From Bacteroidia bacterium (GTDB lineage: Bacteria > Bacteroidota > Bacteroidia > B-17B0 > Aurantibacillaceae), in contig JAEUTP010000014.1 in assembly GCA_016787705.1 (NCBI GenBank), positions 124,001 to 188,000 on the forward strand: DNA of 64,000 bases. The letters are read 5' to 3'. Shown here in pieces: positions 43,627 through 52,750 of the stretch (position 1 is its first letter; every line of letters begins with the position of its first letter). The position numbers and the translations under genes were made by a program. The notes under the pieces were generated by a model that was not told the DNA's origin, did no database searches, and worked only from the letters and a program-made list of their open reading frames with translations.

Positions 43627-46600
43627 ATGGCAAATACAAAAGGCACTTCAGTCATTAACAGCCCGCAGGGCGGCGGCGCGCAAAGCGGCCTTGGCGAAAA
43701 ATTTTCTCCCGACCTGTTTACCGGCACCGGCAACTTTTCCGTGCCCATTGCTGTGCCACCGGGCCGTAATGGTTTTCAGCCGGAATTAACTTTGGGCTAT
43801 AGCTCCGGCAACGGCAACGGTATTTTTGGTATGGGCTGGGCACTGGGCATACCGGGTGTGACGCGCAAAACAGCAAAAGGCATTCCCGTTTATTCTGATA
43901 TTGAAGACATCTTTATTTTATCGGGTGCTGAAGATTTGGTACCTGTGGCTTACGAAAAAGAGACCAACGCCGGTGTTACCTGGGAACGTACCCAGTACCG
44001 CCCCCGTACCGAAGGTCTCTTTGCCCGCATCATCCGCCACAAAAAATCAAACGGTGAACATTACTGGGAAGTTCGCAGTAAAGATGGTTTAATAAGTTGG
44101 TATGGCACGCCAAACCTGGACCCTGAGCTTGTCGAAGGGGACGGAGACCCTGCTATTATTGCCAACCCCGAAAACCGTAACGCGATCTTCGCCTGGCACC
44201 TTACAAAAACCGAAGATCCTTTTGGTAACGTCATTCTCTACAATTATTTCCGCGACCTTAAAATAGATGAGAAGGGCCGTACTTACGACCAGGTATATTT
44301 AGATAACATTGTCTACTGCCAGTTCCCGACAGTATCCGACGGTATAAAATATTTATGCCGCGTGCAGTTCAATTACGAAGAGCGCCCCGATCCTTTCTCG
44401 GCTTACAAGCAGGGTTTTGAAGTGCGCACAACATTACGCTGTACTACTATCGAAACCTACACCAATCCTTTTCCCGACCCTGAAATAAAAACAAAGACCT
44501 ACCATTTTAATTACCAGAGTAATTTGCCGCTTAACGGTGCTTCTTTGCTTGATAACGTTAAGGTTGAAGGTCATAACGGTTCGGAGAGTGAATTTATGCC
44601 ACCGCTTCAATTCGGTTATTCTGAATTTGCACCAGCTAAACGCGAATTGCAGGAAATTAAAGGCCCTATCCCTGTTAACTCTTTAGCGGAACCGGGCTTT
44701 GAGCTGGTAGACCTTAACGGCAACGGCCTGCCCGATATTTTACAATTAAATGGTGTGGCACGTTATTGGACCAACAAAGGCAACGGAAAATTCTCACCGC
44801 CAAAAGAGCTTAACATTGCGCCTTCGGTGCAGCTGGGCATGCCCGGCGTGCAGTTCATTGATGCCAACGGCGATGGCCGTACCGACCTCTTGGTGAACAA
44901 CGGACTTGTGGCCGGTTATTTTCCCGGCGCTTTTCACAAGGTGTGGGATACTAACGGTTTCCGCCCTTACACAAAAATTCCTTCGTTTTCTTTTGCCGAT
45001 CCTGAAGTACAGCTCATAGATCTTGACGGGGATGGGATTACCGATGTGCTGCGCAACGGCGCCAAATTCGAATGTTTTTATAATGACCCTGTATTAGGCT
45101 TTAACAAAGTACGCACTGCCATAAAAACCTTTGCCGATTTTTCTTTTGCCGATCCACGCATCCGTTTCGCGGATATGACAGGTGACGGTTTGCAGGATAT
45201 TGTTTTAATAAGTTCGGGACGCGTGCAATACTGGCCCAACATGGGTTATGGCCGCTTTGGCCAAAAAATAAACATGAAAAACGCGCCGGTGTTTCCCGAG
45301 CAATACGATCCCGCACAGGTATTAATAGGTGATCTTGATGGTGACGGGCAAGCAGATATTGCTTTTGTACAGAACAACACAGTTACATTATACATCAATC
45401 AATCCGGCAATGCTTTTTCTGCCCCGGTAAAAATTGGCAATACACCGCGCGTTACTAATCCAAAAGCCTTACGCATTATAGATATTATGGGCACCGGCCA
45501 GGCAGGTCTGTTGTGGAGCTTTGGCCCTGATGCGGGCACTCCCGGTAAAATGTATTTTTTGGATTTTACAAAAGGCAATAAACCTTACGTAATGCAGGAA
45601 ATGAACAATAATATGGGCAGCTTAACCCGTGTTATTTATGGTTCATCTGTGTACCATTATTTACGCGACGAGCTGCAACCTGCAAGCCGTTGGAAGACCG
45701 ATCTGCCTTTTCCCGTTCAGGTGGTTAAAAGGGTAGAGGTCATTGATTTTCTTTCAGGCGGTAAACTGGTAACCGAATACAATTACCACAACGGTTATTG
45801 GGATGGCGTGGAGCGCGAATTTCGCGGTTTTGCCCATGTAGACAGTATCGATACAGAAACATTTACACAATATAACCTCCCTGTCACGCTCAGCGGAGTC
45901 GAAGCGCCAACGTATTATACAATAAATAATACAGAAATAAACTACAACCAGCAAACCGTTACCCCAACCCATTACTCTCCCGCCACCAAAACCAAAAGCT
46001 GGTTCTACGTTGGCCCTGTGGGTGATGGTTTTAGCCGCTGGCACGAACCCGATTTTAGTGACGAGTACTGGAGCGGCGATACCAATATTTTAAAGCGCCC
46101 GCAAAGCATGCTCGATACACTGGCAGCTTTGCCACGCCCTGCAAGACGTGCAGCATTAAGAACATTGCGCGGCACTTTATTGCGCAGCGAATTGTACGCC
46201 CTTGATAAAAGCGCTTTGCAGGACCGACCTTATACCGTTACCGAAAGCATGATGAGCTTAACGGAAAAGTTTAACCCCTCACAATTACCGGCCCCATATA
46301 ACAAAACTGTTACGTCGAGCTCATCCGCCGTCATGCTGAGCGGAGTCGAAGCACTCAACCCCGACAAACAATCCTACTACGTCTTCTTCCCATTCAATAT
46401 CGCGCAGCGTACCACGCAATACGAGCGCGGTACCGATGCCATGCACAGCTTTAGCTTCACCAAAGAATACGACGCTTACGGCCAGCCTTTGGGGCAATTA
46501 AGCGTAAGCCTGCCCCGCGGGCTAACGCCTCCCGGTATGACGGCCTACATTAACCCTTATGTAAGCACCATTGGTAATTATTTAGCAACTTACAGTCTTT

Positions 46601-49600
46601 CCGAATATATTTATAAAGATGTAGCCGCGGGGCAATACATGGTAAACCGTGTAAAGCGCAGTTTGGGCTGGGACCTTACACAAAGCTCAGCTAATAAAAC
46701 CGTGTTTGGTCTGCGCGACGATATTTTTAGCCAGTACACAAATGATCCTTTAACCATTACCTTCCCGGTAATTGGCTGCACGCTTAATTATTACGACGGC
46801 GCCGCTTTTACCGGAGATGCTTATGGTGTAATTGGCGCTTACGGCGCCCAGGTGCGTAGCGAAACATTAATTATTACCGATGCTATTATTGCAGCGGCTT
46901 ACAGCAGCACACCGCAATGCTTTGAAGCCACGCCCGACTGGACAACAGGTTACCCCGGCGCTTTTGCAGGGGCCTTGCAAAACAGTGATGACCGTTTAGG
47001 TTATGTGGAGAAAACAGGCGATCCTTACGTAGATGGCTGGTATGCCGAAAGCGCGCGGTTGAAATACGATTTTCATATTGACCCGCTAACGGCTGTGGGC
47101 CTGACACTCGAAAGCCGTGATGTATTTGATGCATGGAGCAGTATAGAGTACGACGATTTTTTAATGATGCCGCTCACTTCCACGCAATATTTAGATCTGT
47201 ATCCCACATCAACAAATAATTTAGTTACTACTGCAGAGTACGATTATCGCGTGATGCAGCCGTTTAAAGTAACAGATATAAATGAGAATATCTCTGTATT
47301 TGATTTCTCGCCTTTAGGTTTATTGCGTGCTACCGCATTGATTGGCAAAGGCACCGAAGGTGATTATATTACCAATAGCGGTGGTTATTACGATCGTTAC
47401 GCGCCAAGCGTAAAAATGGATTACGATTTTTTTGCCTTTATGAACGATGGCGACCCGGTGTGGGTAGAAACTACCAGTCGCGAATTGCATTACCAGCAAA
47501 GCGCTGTGAGCCCAACAATAATAAAAGTAGAATACAGCGATGGCTTTGGCCGTTTATTGCAAACCCGTGTACAGGCCGAAGATGTAATTTTTGGTGACCA
47601 AAAATTCGGTTCTTCAGGCTTACCTGCCATACAGGGAAATAACGCGAATGCCATCGGTACACAGCGGGACGTTAGTGACCCATTGAATGTAGTGGTAAGC
47701 GGCTGGCAGATCTACAACAATAAAGGTAAAGTTGTTGAAAAATTTGAACCCTTTTTTGATTCAGGTTTTGATTTTATGCTGCCTTCATTAACCGGACCGG
47801 GTTCAGGTGTGCGAGTACGTATGTTTTACGATGCTTTGGAAAGAGTTGTAAAAACAATTAATCCGGATAGCACTGAGCAGTGGGTTATATACGGAATACC
47901 TAAAATAATTGATCAATTAACAGATCCGTTTTCATTTGAACAGTTTGTACAAACTCCTTGGGAGAATTATACTTATGATGCTAATGATCTGGCAGAAATT
48001 ACTCATCCCGGAAATACTGCTGTTCCTGCATCTCATAACAATACGCCAAAAAGCGGGGAGATTGATTGTCTCGGTCGTTCAATAAGAACAAGAGAATTCT
48101 TCGATAATTCCAATTACACAAATAACATAGAAATGAAATATTTTTATGATATACGTGGTAATTTGTTATTGGTAAAAGATGCTTACGAACGAAGTGTTTT
48201 TGAACACAAATATGACATAGCATCGAGTGTATTATGGACAAAACATATTGATAGCGGTGAAGGCACACTTTTGTATGATGCAACTGGCAAACCAATTGAA
48301 AGTCATGATAACAAAGATGCCATGATTCTAAGGGCATATGATGTAATTAGCAGGCCAAACTATAATTGGGCAAGAAATAATGGAACCGATGCTATTACAT
48401 TACGTAATTATATTGTATTTGGAGAGACTGCCACTACACCATCTGTTTTTAATCTTAATGGAAAAGTTTACCAAAGTTATGATGAAGCCGGTATGGAAGA
48501 AACCCCATCCTTTGATTTTAAAGGAAATCTATTAAGCAAAAACAGGCAGGTAATAGAAAGTTCTGTATTAAAAGCAGAGATGAATACATACGATACGTTT
48601 ATCGTAGATTGGACTGGACTGCCTTCAATTCTTGATACATTTATTTTTACAAGTGATATGGAATACGACGCGTTGAATCGTATTACATTATTAACATTAC
48701 CCGAAGATGTAAGTACTGAAAGAAAACAAATAATCCCTACATATAGTAATTCAGGTGCTCTTCAAAAAGTAGACTTATATAGCCCGGCAGGGCCGACTAC
48801 CACAAATTATGTTGAAAATATTTCTTACAATGCAAAAGGCCAGCGCTTATTAATTTCTTTTGGTAATGGCGTAATGACGCGTTACACATATGATACTTTA
48901 ATGTCAAGGCTTTTGCGCCAGCGAAGCGAAAAATTTACAAAGTCAGTTGTTGGCAGCACAATTACTTATGCCTACAACAGCGGAACAGTGAGGCAGGACG
49001 ACGGCTTTAATTTTGATTTTGTTGGAAATATAATTAAGTTGTTTGACCGCATGAAAGATTGCGGTATTTCTAATCCCGATGAACTGGATCGCGTGTTTGA
49101 ATATGATCCTGTTTACCGCTTAACTTATGCGGATGGTCGCGAGAGCAATACACAAAGCGGAAATATGTATTTGTATGAGGATGCGCCACCGCCATCCGGC
49201 TTTACGGATGTACGTGCATATAATCGCACATACACCTATGATAAAATAGGCAATGTGCAAAGCGTTATACAGGGTGGCACAAATGGGTTTACCAGAACAT
49301 TTAACTACAATGCAAATGTAAATACGTTGGATGAGGTTGTAGATGGTTCTTCTTCTGTAATAGAATATTTTGATTATGACGGGTGTGGCAACCAGGTAAA
49401 GGCAGGCGATAACCGTTATTATTATTGGGACCATGCTGACCGTTTGATCTGTTATAAGAACCAGGCATCCATGTCGGCACCCACTGTGTTTACACAATAT
49501 GATTATAGCGGACAAGACAGGGTGAGCAAGATGGTTCGCACCGGGCTTGATTATGAGCGGACAATTTATATTGATGGTATTTTTGAATACTGCATTTTAG

Positions 49601-50853
49601 AAAATGGCAGTACCTACGAAAAAAATTATATCCATGTAATGGATAATAAAAGCCGTATTGCTGAAGTGCGAGTGGGTGATGTTTTTCCGGGAGATATTAC
49701 AGATGATGTAGTATTTATTATTGAAGACCAGATAGGCTCATCAGTTATGCGAATTGATACCAGCGGTGATGAGATTGACAGGGAAGAGTATTATCCTTTT
49801 GGTGATTCATCATTGCGAACCTTTACTTACAAGCGTTACCGCTATGTAGGCAAAGAGCGCGATGGGGAAAGCGGCCTGTATTATTACGGAGCCCGCTATT
49901 ACGCTGCATGGACCTGTAGATTTATAAGTGTCGATCCATTGGCGGATAATTATGTTCATTTAACCCCTTATAATTATGCAGATAATAATCCAATAAATGA
50001 TTTTGATATTGATGGACAGCAGGATGGTAATACTCAACCACAAGGTGGAAGTGAGACAGGAAATAATGGTGGAGGTTACACAGGTGGTGATGAAACATTT
50101 AATGCGGAAGCGAATAGAGTTTTAAATGAAGCAAAAATTACAGGTGCTAATGTTGAGATTTCTTACGGAAACAAAGATGGTGTTACAGGTGGTGTTATAA
50201 GGGTTACGGGAAAAGATGGAAATTCAGATACAAGAACTTATACACCAAGTGGAAAATGGGTAAAACAGGGTTCTGATAACTTAGCAGCTACAACATTAAA
50301 TGTTCCTAAGACAAGTGAGCATTTACCGCAAAGTAAGAATCCATTATTAAGGCCAAAGGCGGCAGAGGCAAGAGTAGAAGAAGATGCAATTACTGCAACA
50401 CAGGTGCTTGATGGAGCACAGTTAGCATTTGATGTTTTAGGTCTGGTACCATTAGTTGGAGAGATTTTTGACGGCATTAATGCTGCAATTTATGCTGCTA
50501 GAGGCGATTATGCTAATGCAGCACTAAGTGCTGCCGCAATGATACCAATTGCAGGATGGGCTGCAACAGGAGCGAAACTTTCTAGCAAATTTATAATTAA
50601 AGGAGTTTATGAAATAACTGTAGATGGCGTAAAATATGTGGGACAGTCTAAAGATATAGTTAAGAGGTTTACACAACATACAGGAAAAAATGGTAGATTT
50701 GCTGGTAAAGAAATTATAATTGATAAAATACATTCTATGCCAGGGTCCACAAAAAAGCAAAGAGAAGCTTTGGAACATCAAATTTTAGATGGATGGGGTG
50801 GACCTGGATTTAAGGACGGAAGTAATTGGAATAAAATTTGGCCACCTTTTTAA
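43627..50853 (+). CDS. TcB-TcC fusion toxin (SpvB, FG-GAP propeller, RHS cage) with GIY-YIG nuclease-like tip
   Basis: The protein has 2408 residues from ATG 43627 (MANTKGTS). Order: SpvB domain (about 18-330, FSPDLFTGTGNFSVPI, GFQPELTLGYSSGNGNGIFGMGW); five FG-GAP/VCBS repeats of the propeller that docks on TcA (about 358-590, e.g. VDLNGNGLPDIL, IDLDGDGITDVL); TcB middle region; RHS/YD repeats (about 1300-2060); RHS core with YYYGARYYAAW and FISVDP (about 2080-2110). The variable tip starts after NPINDFDIDG: a Gly/Asn linker, a hydrophobic pre-toxin segment (LDGAQLAFDVLGLVPLVGEI), and about 80 residues with GVYEITVDGVKYVGQS, Arg in VKRFTQH and Glu in REALEHQIL, the GIY-YIG pattern. The cage encloses the toxin until delivery. 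Two in-frame repeats of one family and one of a related type lie inside the gene. Confidence 0.9.
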   Translation: MANTKGTSVINSPQGGGAQSGLGEKFSPDLFTGTGNFSVPIAVPPGRNGFQPELTLGYSSGNGNGIFGMGWALGIPGVTRKTAKGIPVYSDIEDIFILSGAEDLVPVAYEKETNAGVTWERTQYRPRTEGLFARIIRHKKSNGEHYWEVRSKDGLISWYGTPNLDPELVEGDGDPAIIANPENRNAIFAWHLTKTEDPFGNVILYNYFRDLKIDEKGRTYDQVYLDNIVYCQFPTVSDGIKYLCRVQFNYEERPDPFSAYKQGFEVRTTLRCTTIETYTNPFPDPEIKTKTYHFNYQSNLPLNGASLLDNVKVEGHNGSESEFMPPLQFGYSEFAPAKRELQEIKGPIPVNSLAEPGFELVDLNGNGLPDILQLNGVARYWTNKGNGKFSPPKELNIAPSVQLGMPGVQFIDANGDGRTDLLVNNGLVAGYFPGAFHKVWDTNGFRPYTKIPSFSFADPEVQLIDLDGDGITDVLRNGAKFECFYNDPVLGFNKVRTAIKTFADFSFADPRIRFADMTGDGLQDIVLISSGRVQYWPNMGYGRFGQKINMKNAPVFPEQYDPAQVLIGDLDGDGQADIAFVQNNTVTLYINQSGNAFSAPVKIGNTPRVTNPKALRIIDIMGTGQAGLLWSFGPDAGTPGKMYFLDFTKGNKPYVMQEMNNNMGSLTRVIYGSSVYHYLRDELQPASRWKTDLPFPVQVVKRVEVIDFLSGGKLVTEYNYHNGYWDGVEREFRGFAHVDSIDTETFTQYNLPVTLSGVEAPTYYTINNTEINYNQQTVTPTHYSPATKTKSWFYVGPVGDGFSRWHEPDFSDEYWSGDTNILKRPQSMLDTLAALPRPARRAALRTLRGTLLRSELYALDKSALQDRPYTVTESMMSLTEKFNPSQLPAPYNKTVTSSSSAVMLSGVEALNPDKQSYYVFFPFNIAQRTTQYERGTDAMHSFSFTKEYDAYGQPLGQLSVSLPRGLTPPGMTAYINPYVSTIGNYLATYSLSEYIYKDVAAGQYMVNRVKRSLGWDLTQSSANKTVFGLRDDIFSQYTNDPLTITFPVIGCTLNYYDGAAFTGDAYGVIGAYGAQVRSETLIITDAIIAAAYSSTPQCFEATPDWTTGYPGAFAGALQNSDDRLGYVEKTGDPYVDGWYAESARLKYDFHIDPLTAVGLTLESRDVFDAWSSIEYDDFLMMPLTSTQYLDLYPTSTNNLVTTAEYDYRVMQPFKVTDINENISVFDFSPLGLLRATALIGKGTEGDYITNSGGYYDRYAPSVKMDYDFFAFMNDGDPVWVETTSRELHYQQSAVSPTIIKVEYSDGFGRLLQTRVQAEDVIFGDQKFGSSGLPAIQGNNANAIGTQRDVSDPLNVVVSGWQIYNNKGKVVEKFEPFFDSGFDFMLPSLTGPGSGVRVRMFYDALERVVKTINPDSTEQWVIYGIPKIIDQLTDPFSFEQFVQTPWENYTYDANDLAEITHPGNTAVPASHNNTPKSGEIDCLGRSIRTREFFDNSNYTNNIEMKYFYDIRGNLLLVKDAYERSVFEHKYDIASSVLWTKHIDSGEGTLLYDATGKPIESHDNKDAMILRAYDVISRPNYNWARNNGTDAITLRNYIVFGETATTPSVFNLNGKVYQSYDEAGMEETPSFDFKGNLLSKNRQVIESSVLKAEMNTYDTFIVDWTGLPSILDTFIFTSDMEYDALNRITLLTLPEDVSTERKQIIPTYSNSGALQKVDLYSPAGPTTTNYVENISYNAKGQRLLISFGNGVMTRYTYDTLMSRLLRQRSEKFTKSVVGSTITYAYNSGTVRQDDGFNFDFVGNIIKLFDRMKDCGISNPDELDRVFEYDPVYRLTYADGRESNTQSGNMYLYEDAPPPSGFTDVRAYNRTYTYDKIGNVQSVIQGGTNGFTRTFNYNANVNTLDEVVDGSSSVIEYFDYDGCGNQVKAGDNRYYYWDHADRLICYKNQASMSAPTVFTQYDYSGQDRVSKMVRTGLDYERTIYIDGIFEYCILENGSTYEKNYIHVMDNKSRIAEVRVGDVFPGDITDDVVFIIEDQIGSSVMRIDTSGDEIDREEYYPFGDSSLRTFTYKRYRYVGKERDGESGLYYYGARYYAAWTCRFISVDPLADNYVHLTPYNYADNNPINDFDIDGQQDGNTQPQGGSETGNNGGGYTGGDETFNAEANRVLNEAKITGANVEISYGNKDGVTGGVIRVTGKDGNSDTRTYTPSGKWVKQGSDNLAATTLNVPKTSEHLPQSKNPLLRPKAAEARVEEDAITATQVLDGAQLAFDVLGLVPLVGEIFDGINAAIYAARGDYANAALSAAAMIPIAGWAATGAKLSSKFIIKGVYEITVDGVKYVGQSKDIVKRFTQHTGKNGRFAGKEIIIDKIHSMPGSTKKQREALEHQILDGWGGPGFKDGSNWNKIWPPF
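44121..44140 (+). repeat. In-frame interspersed repeat in TcB-TcC (PELVEG)
   Basis: CCCTGAGCTTGTCGAAGGGG encodes DPELVEGDGDP in frame. The sequence resembles the CTGAGC-TCGAAGG interspersed family of Bacteroidota, so an insertion into the SpvB region is likely. Confidence 0.6.
45881..45905 (+). repeat. In-frame GAGCGGAGTCGAAG-family repeat in TcB-TcC (LSGVEA)
   Basis: The copy starts CTGTCACGCT and ends AGCGGAGTCGAAGC. It encodes VTLSGVEAPT. It matches the arms of the palindrome at 14169-14244 with a single change near the start of the core. Confidence 0.8.
46328..46354 (+). repeat. Second in-frame GAGCGGAGTCGAAG-family repeat in TcB-TcC (LSGVEA)
   Basis: CCGTCATGCTGAGCGGAGTC, then GAAGCAC. 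It encodes SSAVMLSGVEALNP, with the same LSGVEA peptide as the copy 450 bases upstream. The reading frame is preserved. Confidence 0.8.
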
Positions 50854-50863
50854 TTTTAAGATT

Positions 50864-51634
50864 ATGTTAAATTTATTTGAAAAAGATAGTTTTGAGTTCA
50901 TTGAGAACGAATTTGGATTATATATTCGACTCACTTCTGATAGAATCAATGAGCAATTAAAATATGCTAAAGATAATAATATTAGTGGGTTTAATATTAC
51001 AGTATCGAAAGGTTATCTAGCAAAAGATCTTTCCTTTTTAAACTTTGTTGATACGGAACAAATAAAAAATTTAGCATTAATATTTCATAATGATGAACTA
51101 GATATTTCTCTAATTCATAATATAAAATCACTTGAAAAACTTTCAGTAAATATGGAGTTTAATCAAGAAATTGATTTTCTAATGTTCCCTAATCTTAAAT
51201 ACTGCAATATTTATTGGAATAAAAAAATAAAAAATTTAGAAAAATCTTTAAAATTGGAAGAATTATTTCTATCCAAATATGTTGGCGATGATTTATCTTA
51301 TTTTAAAAACTTAAAACGTTTAAAAAAGTTTGGCATTGATCAATCTCCGATTAAATCTTTAATAGGACTTGAGCATTTAATTAATATTGAATATTTAGCT
51401 TTGGGGTATTTAAAAAATATTAATTCAATTGAAATAATTTCACATCTAACATTATTAAGAAAATTAAGATTATATAATTTACCAAAGGTGGAATCTATTA
51501 ATTGTTTAAAAAAACTCAGGTACTTAGAAGAATTGATTGTTGATACTCTAAAAAATTTAGATGTCATTGAAGGTTATAATGAATTAAATTTAAAAGTAAA
51601 AACAGTTGTCTTATCTAAATTCAAGCCTAAGTGA
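50864..51634 (+). CDS. Leucine-rich-repeat-like protein, candidate immunity protein for the GIY-YIG toxin
   Basis: The protein has 256 residues from ATG 50864, ten bases after the TcB-TcC stop (an upstream in-frame start at 50789 would overlap the toxin gene and is unlikely). From about residue 70 it shows degenerate 20-22-residue repeats with L-x-x-L/I patterns: IKSLEKLSVNMEF, FPNLKYCNIYW, LKLEELFLSKY, LIGLEHLINIEYLALGYL, LTLLRKLRLYNLP, LRYLEELIVDTL. The N-terminus is different and acidic. It has no signal peptide. The position right after a polymorphic toxin tip, the small size and the sharply lower GC content (by eye) all suit a cognate immunity protein that would bind the nuclease. The immunity role is an inference; LRR folds are not the commonest immunity type. 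Confidence 0.6.
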   Translation: MLNLFEKDSFEFIENEFGLYIRLTSDRINEQLKYAKDNNISGFNITVSKGYLAKDLSFLNFVDTEQIKNLALIFHNDELDISLIHNIKSLEKLSVNMEFNQEIDFLMFPNLKYCNIYWNKKIKNLEKSLKLEELFLSKYVGDDLSYFKNLKRLKKFGIDQSPIKSLIGLEHLINIEYLALGYLKNINSIEIISHLTLLRKLRLYNLPKVESINCLKKLRYLEELIVDTLKNLDVIEGYNELNLKVKTVVLSKFKPK

Positions 51635-51680
51635 AAGTTGGTAAAAATATAGCATTTTAAATAGCAGTAATGTTTAATGA

Positions 51681-51711
51681 AAGCCGCCGAAGTTTTTTTT
51701 GGCGGTTTTTT
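51681..51711 (+). terminator. Terminator after the immunity candidate
   Basis: The stem CCGCC (51684-51688) pairs with GGCGG (51701-51705), extended by A-T pairs, with a T-rich 12-base loop, then a T tract. It closes the Tc transcript. The rest of 51635-52003 is AT-rich and holds no gene that I can see. Confidence 0.75.
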
Positions 51712-52003
51712 ATTTCTAATCCTACAAAATATTTATAGCATTTTTTATTACTACAATTAGTAAACCGCTATTAAATTATTTTTCTGATTGATTTTTGTTT
51801 TTTTCTATTAAAATGCTTTGGTAATGTTCACTTTATCACTTGTTCATTTTTAGAAAGCTAAGTTGCTCAAAAACACATCATTCAGTAGGGATTTTATTTA
51901 AAAGCGGGGGTATTATACTTCCGTTTTTGCATTAAAGATCCTGCAAATTGCATATATCAAAGGTTTCAAAGCTTTTAGTGTTCAGATTATCACCCGGTAA
52001 TTT

Positions 52004-52050
52004 TTAGGGTTTTCCCTAATTGACAAAAGGTTGCGAGGGTACTATATTTA
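52004..52050 (+). promoter_or_regulatory. Third copy of the TTAGGG-N4-CCCTAA operator with promoter of the IS1 transposase
   Basis: TTAGGG-TTTT-CCCTAA (52004-52019) runs directly into TTGACAA (52020-52026). The following spacing of 20 bases leads to TATATTTA (52043-52050), a near-perfect -7 box, six bases before the ATG at 52057. The operator, TTGACAA and their exact arrangement copy those at 31532-31555. Confidence 0.6.
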
Positions 52051-52056
52051 CTAAAT

Positions 52057-52728
52057 ATGAATTGTAAACGCTGTAATGAATTATGTATTAAAAAAGGTTT
52101 TCAAAAAAACTTAAAACAAAAATGGTACTGTAATACTTGTAAGCTTTACCAACAAAGTAATTACGTATACAAATTGTGTAGCATCAATGATGAAAAAATG
52201 ATCGTTACGTTAAATAACAATGGTGTCGGAGTAAGAGGAATTGCAAGAGTAACAGGAATATCAACAACCAATGTGATCAACAAAATAAAACAGCTCGCGG
52301 TAAAATGTTTTAAACCCGAAATTGCGGAAGACAAACAGGAATACGAAGTTGATGAAATGCAAACCTATATTCAAAATAAAAAAAACAGGTGCTATATAAC
52401 CTACGCTATAAACAAAAAAACAAGGCAAATGATAAATATGGTTGTTGGGCCCAGAACAAAAGAAATGCTTGGTAAGGTAATTAATAGCCTTTTAAAATTA
52501 AATCCAAAAAAAATATTTACCGATGGATTGAACCTTTATCCAACACTTATCAAAAAAGAAATTCATTTTGTAAACCCATACAGAATAAATCATATTGAAC
52601 GTTTGAATTTAAGCCTTCGAACACATATAAAACGCCTTTCAAGAAGAACTATTTGTTTTTCTAAAAGTATATGTATGCTTGAGAATTGTTTACGCATTTA
52701 TTTTTGCAGAACTTTAATTGTAAAATAA
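52057..52728 (+). CDS. IS1-family transposase (single-ORF type)
   Basis: The protein has 223 residues. N-terminus: zinc-ribbon MNCKRCNELC with two Cys pairs (CNTC), then an HTH (GVRGIARVTGISTTNVINKI). The DDE-type catalytic core has EVDEMQTY (Asp about 99), FTDGLNLYP (Asp about 155) and HIERLNLSLRTH (Glu about 181), the IS1 pattern. InsA and InsB parts are fused in one frame, so no programmed frameshift is needed. I could not define terminal inverted repeats or a target duplication with confidence. It supports mobility at the right border of the Tc island. Confidence 0.88.
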   Translation: MNCKRCNELCIKKGFQKNLKQKWYCNTCKLYQQSNYVYKLCSINDEKMIVTLNNNGVGVRGIARVTGISTTNVINKIKQLAVKCFKPEIAEDKQEYEVDEMQTYIQNKKNRCYITYAINKKTRQMINMVVGPRTKEMLGKVINSLLKLNPKKIFTDGLNLYPTLIKKEIHFVNPYRINHIERLNLSLRTHIKRLSRRTICFSKSICMLENCLRIYFCRTLIVK

Positions 52729-52750
52729 TAAAATGTAGTATCTTTAAAAT

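Noticed and set aside
33618..50853. Holin or endolysin cassette for Tc release
   Set aside because: No small membrane or lysozyme-like gene is present inside or next to the toxin genes.
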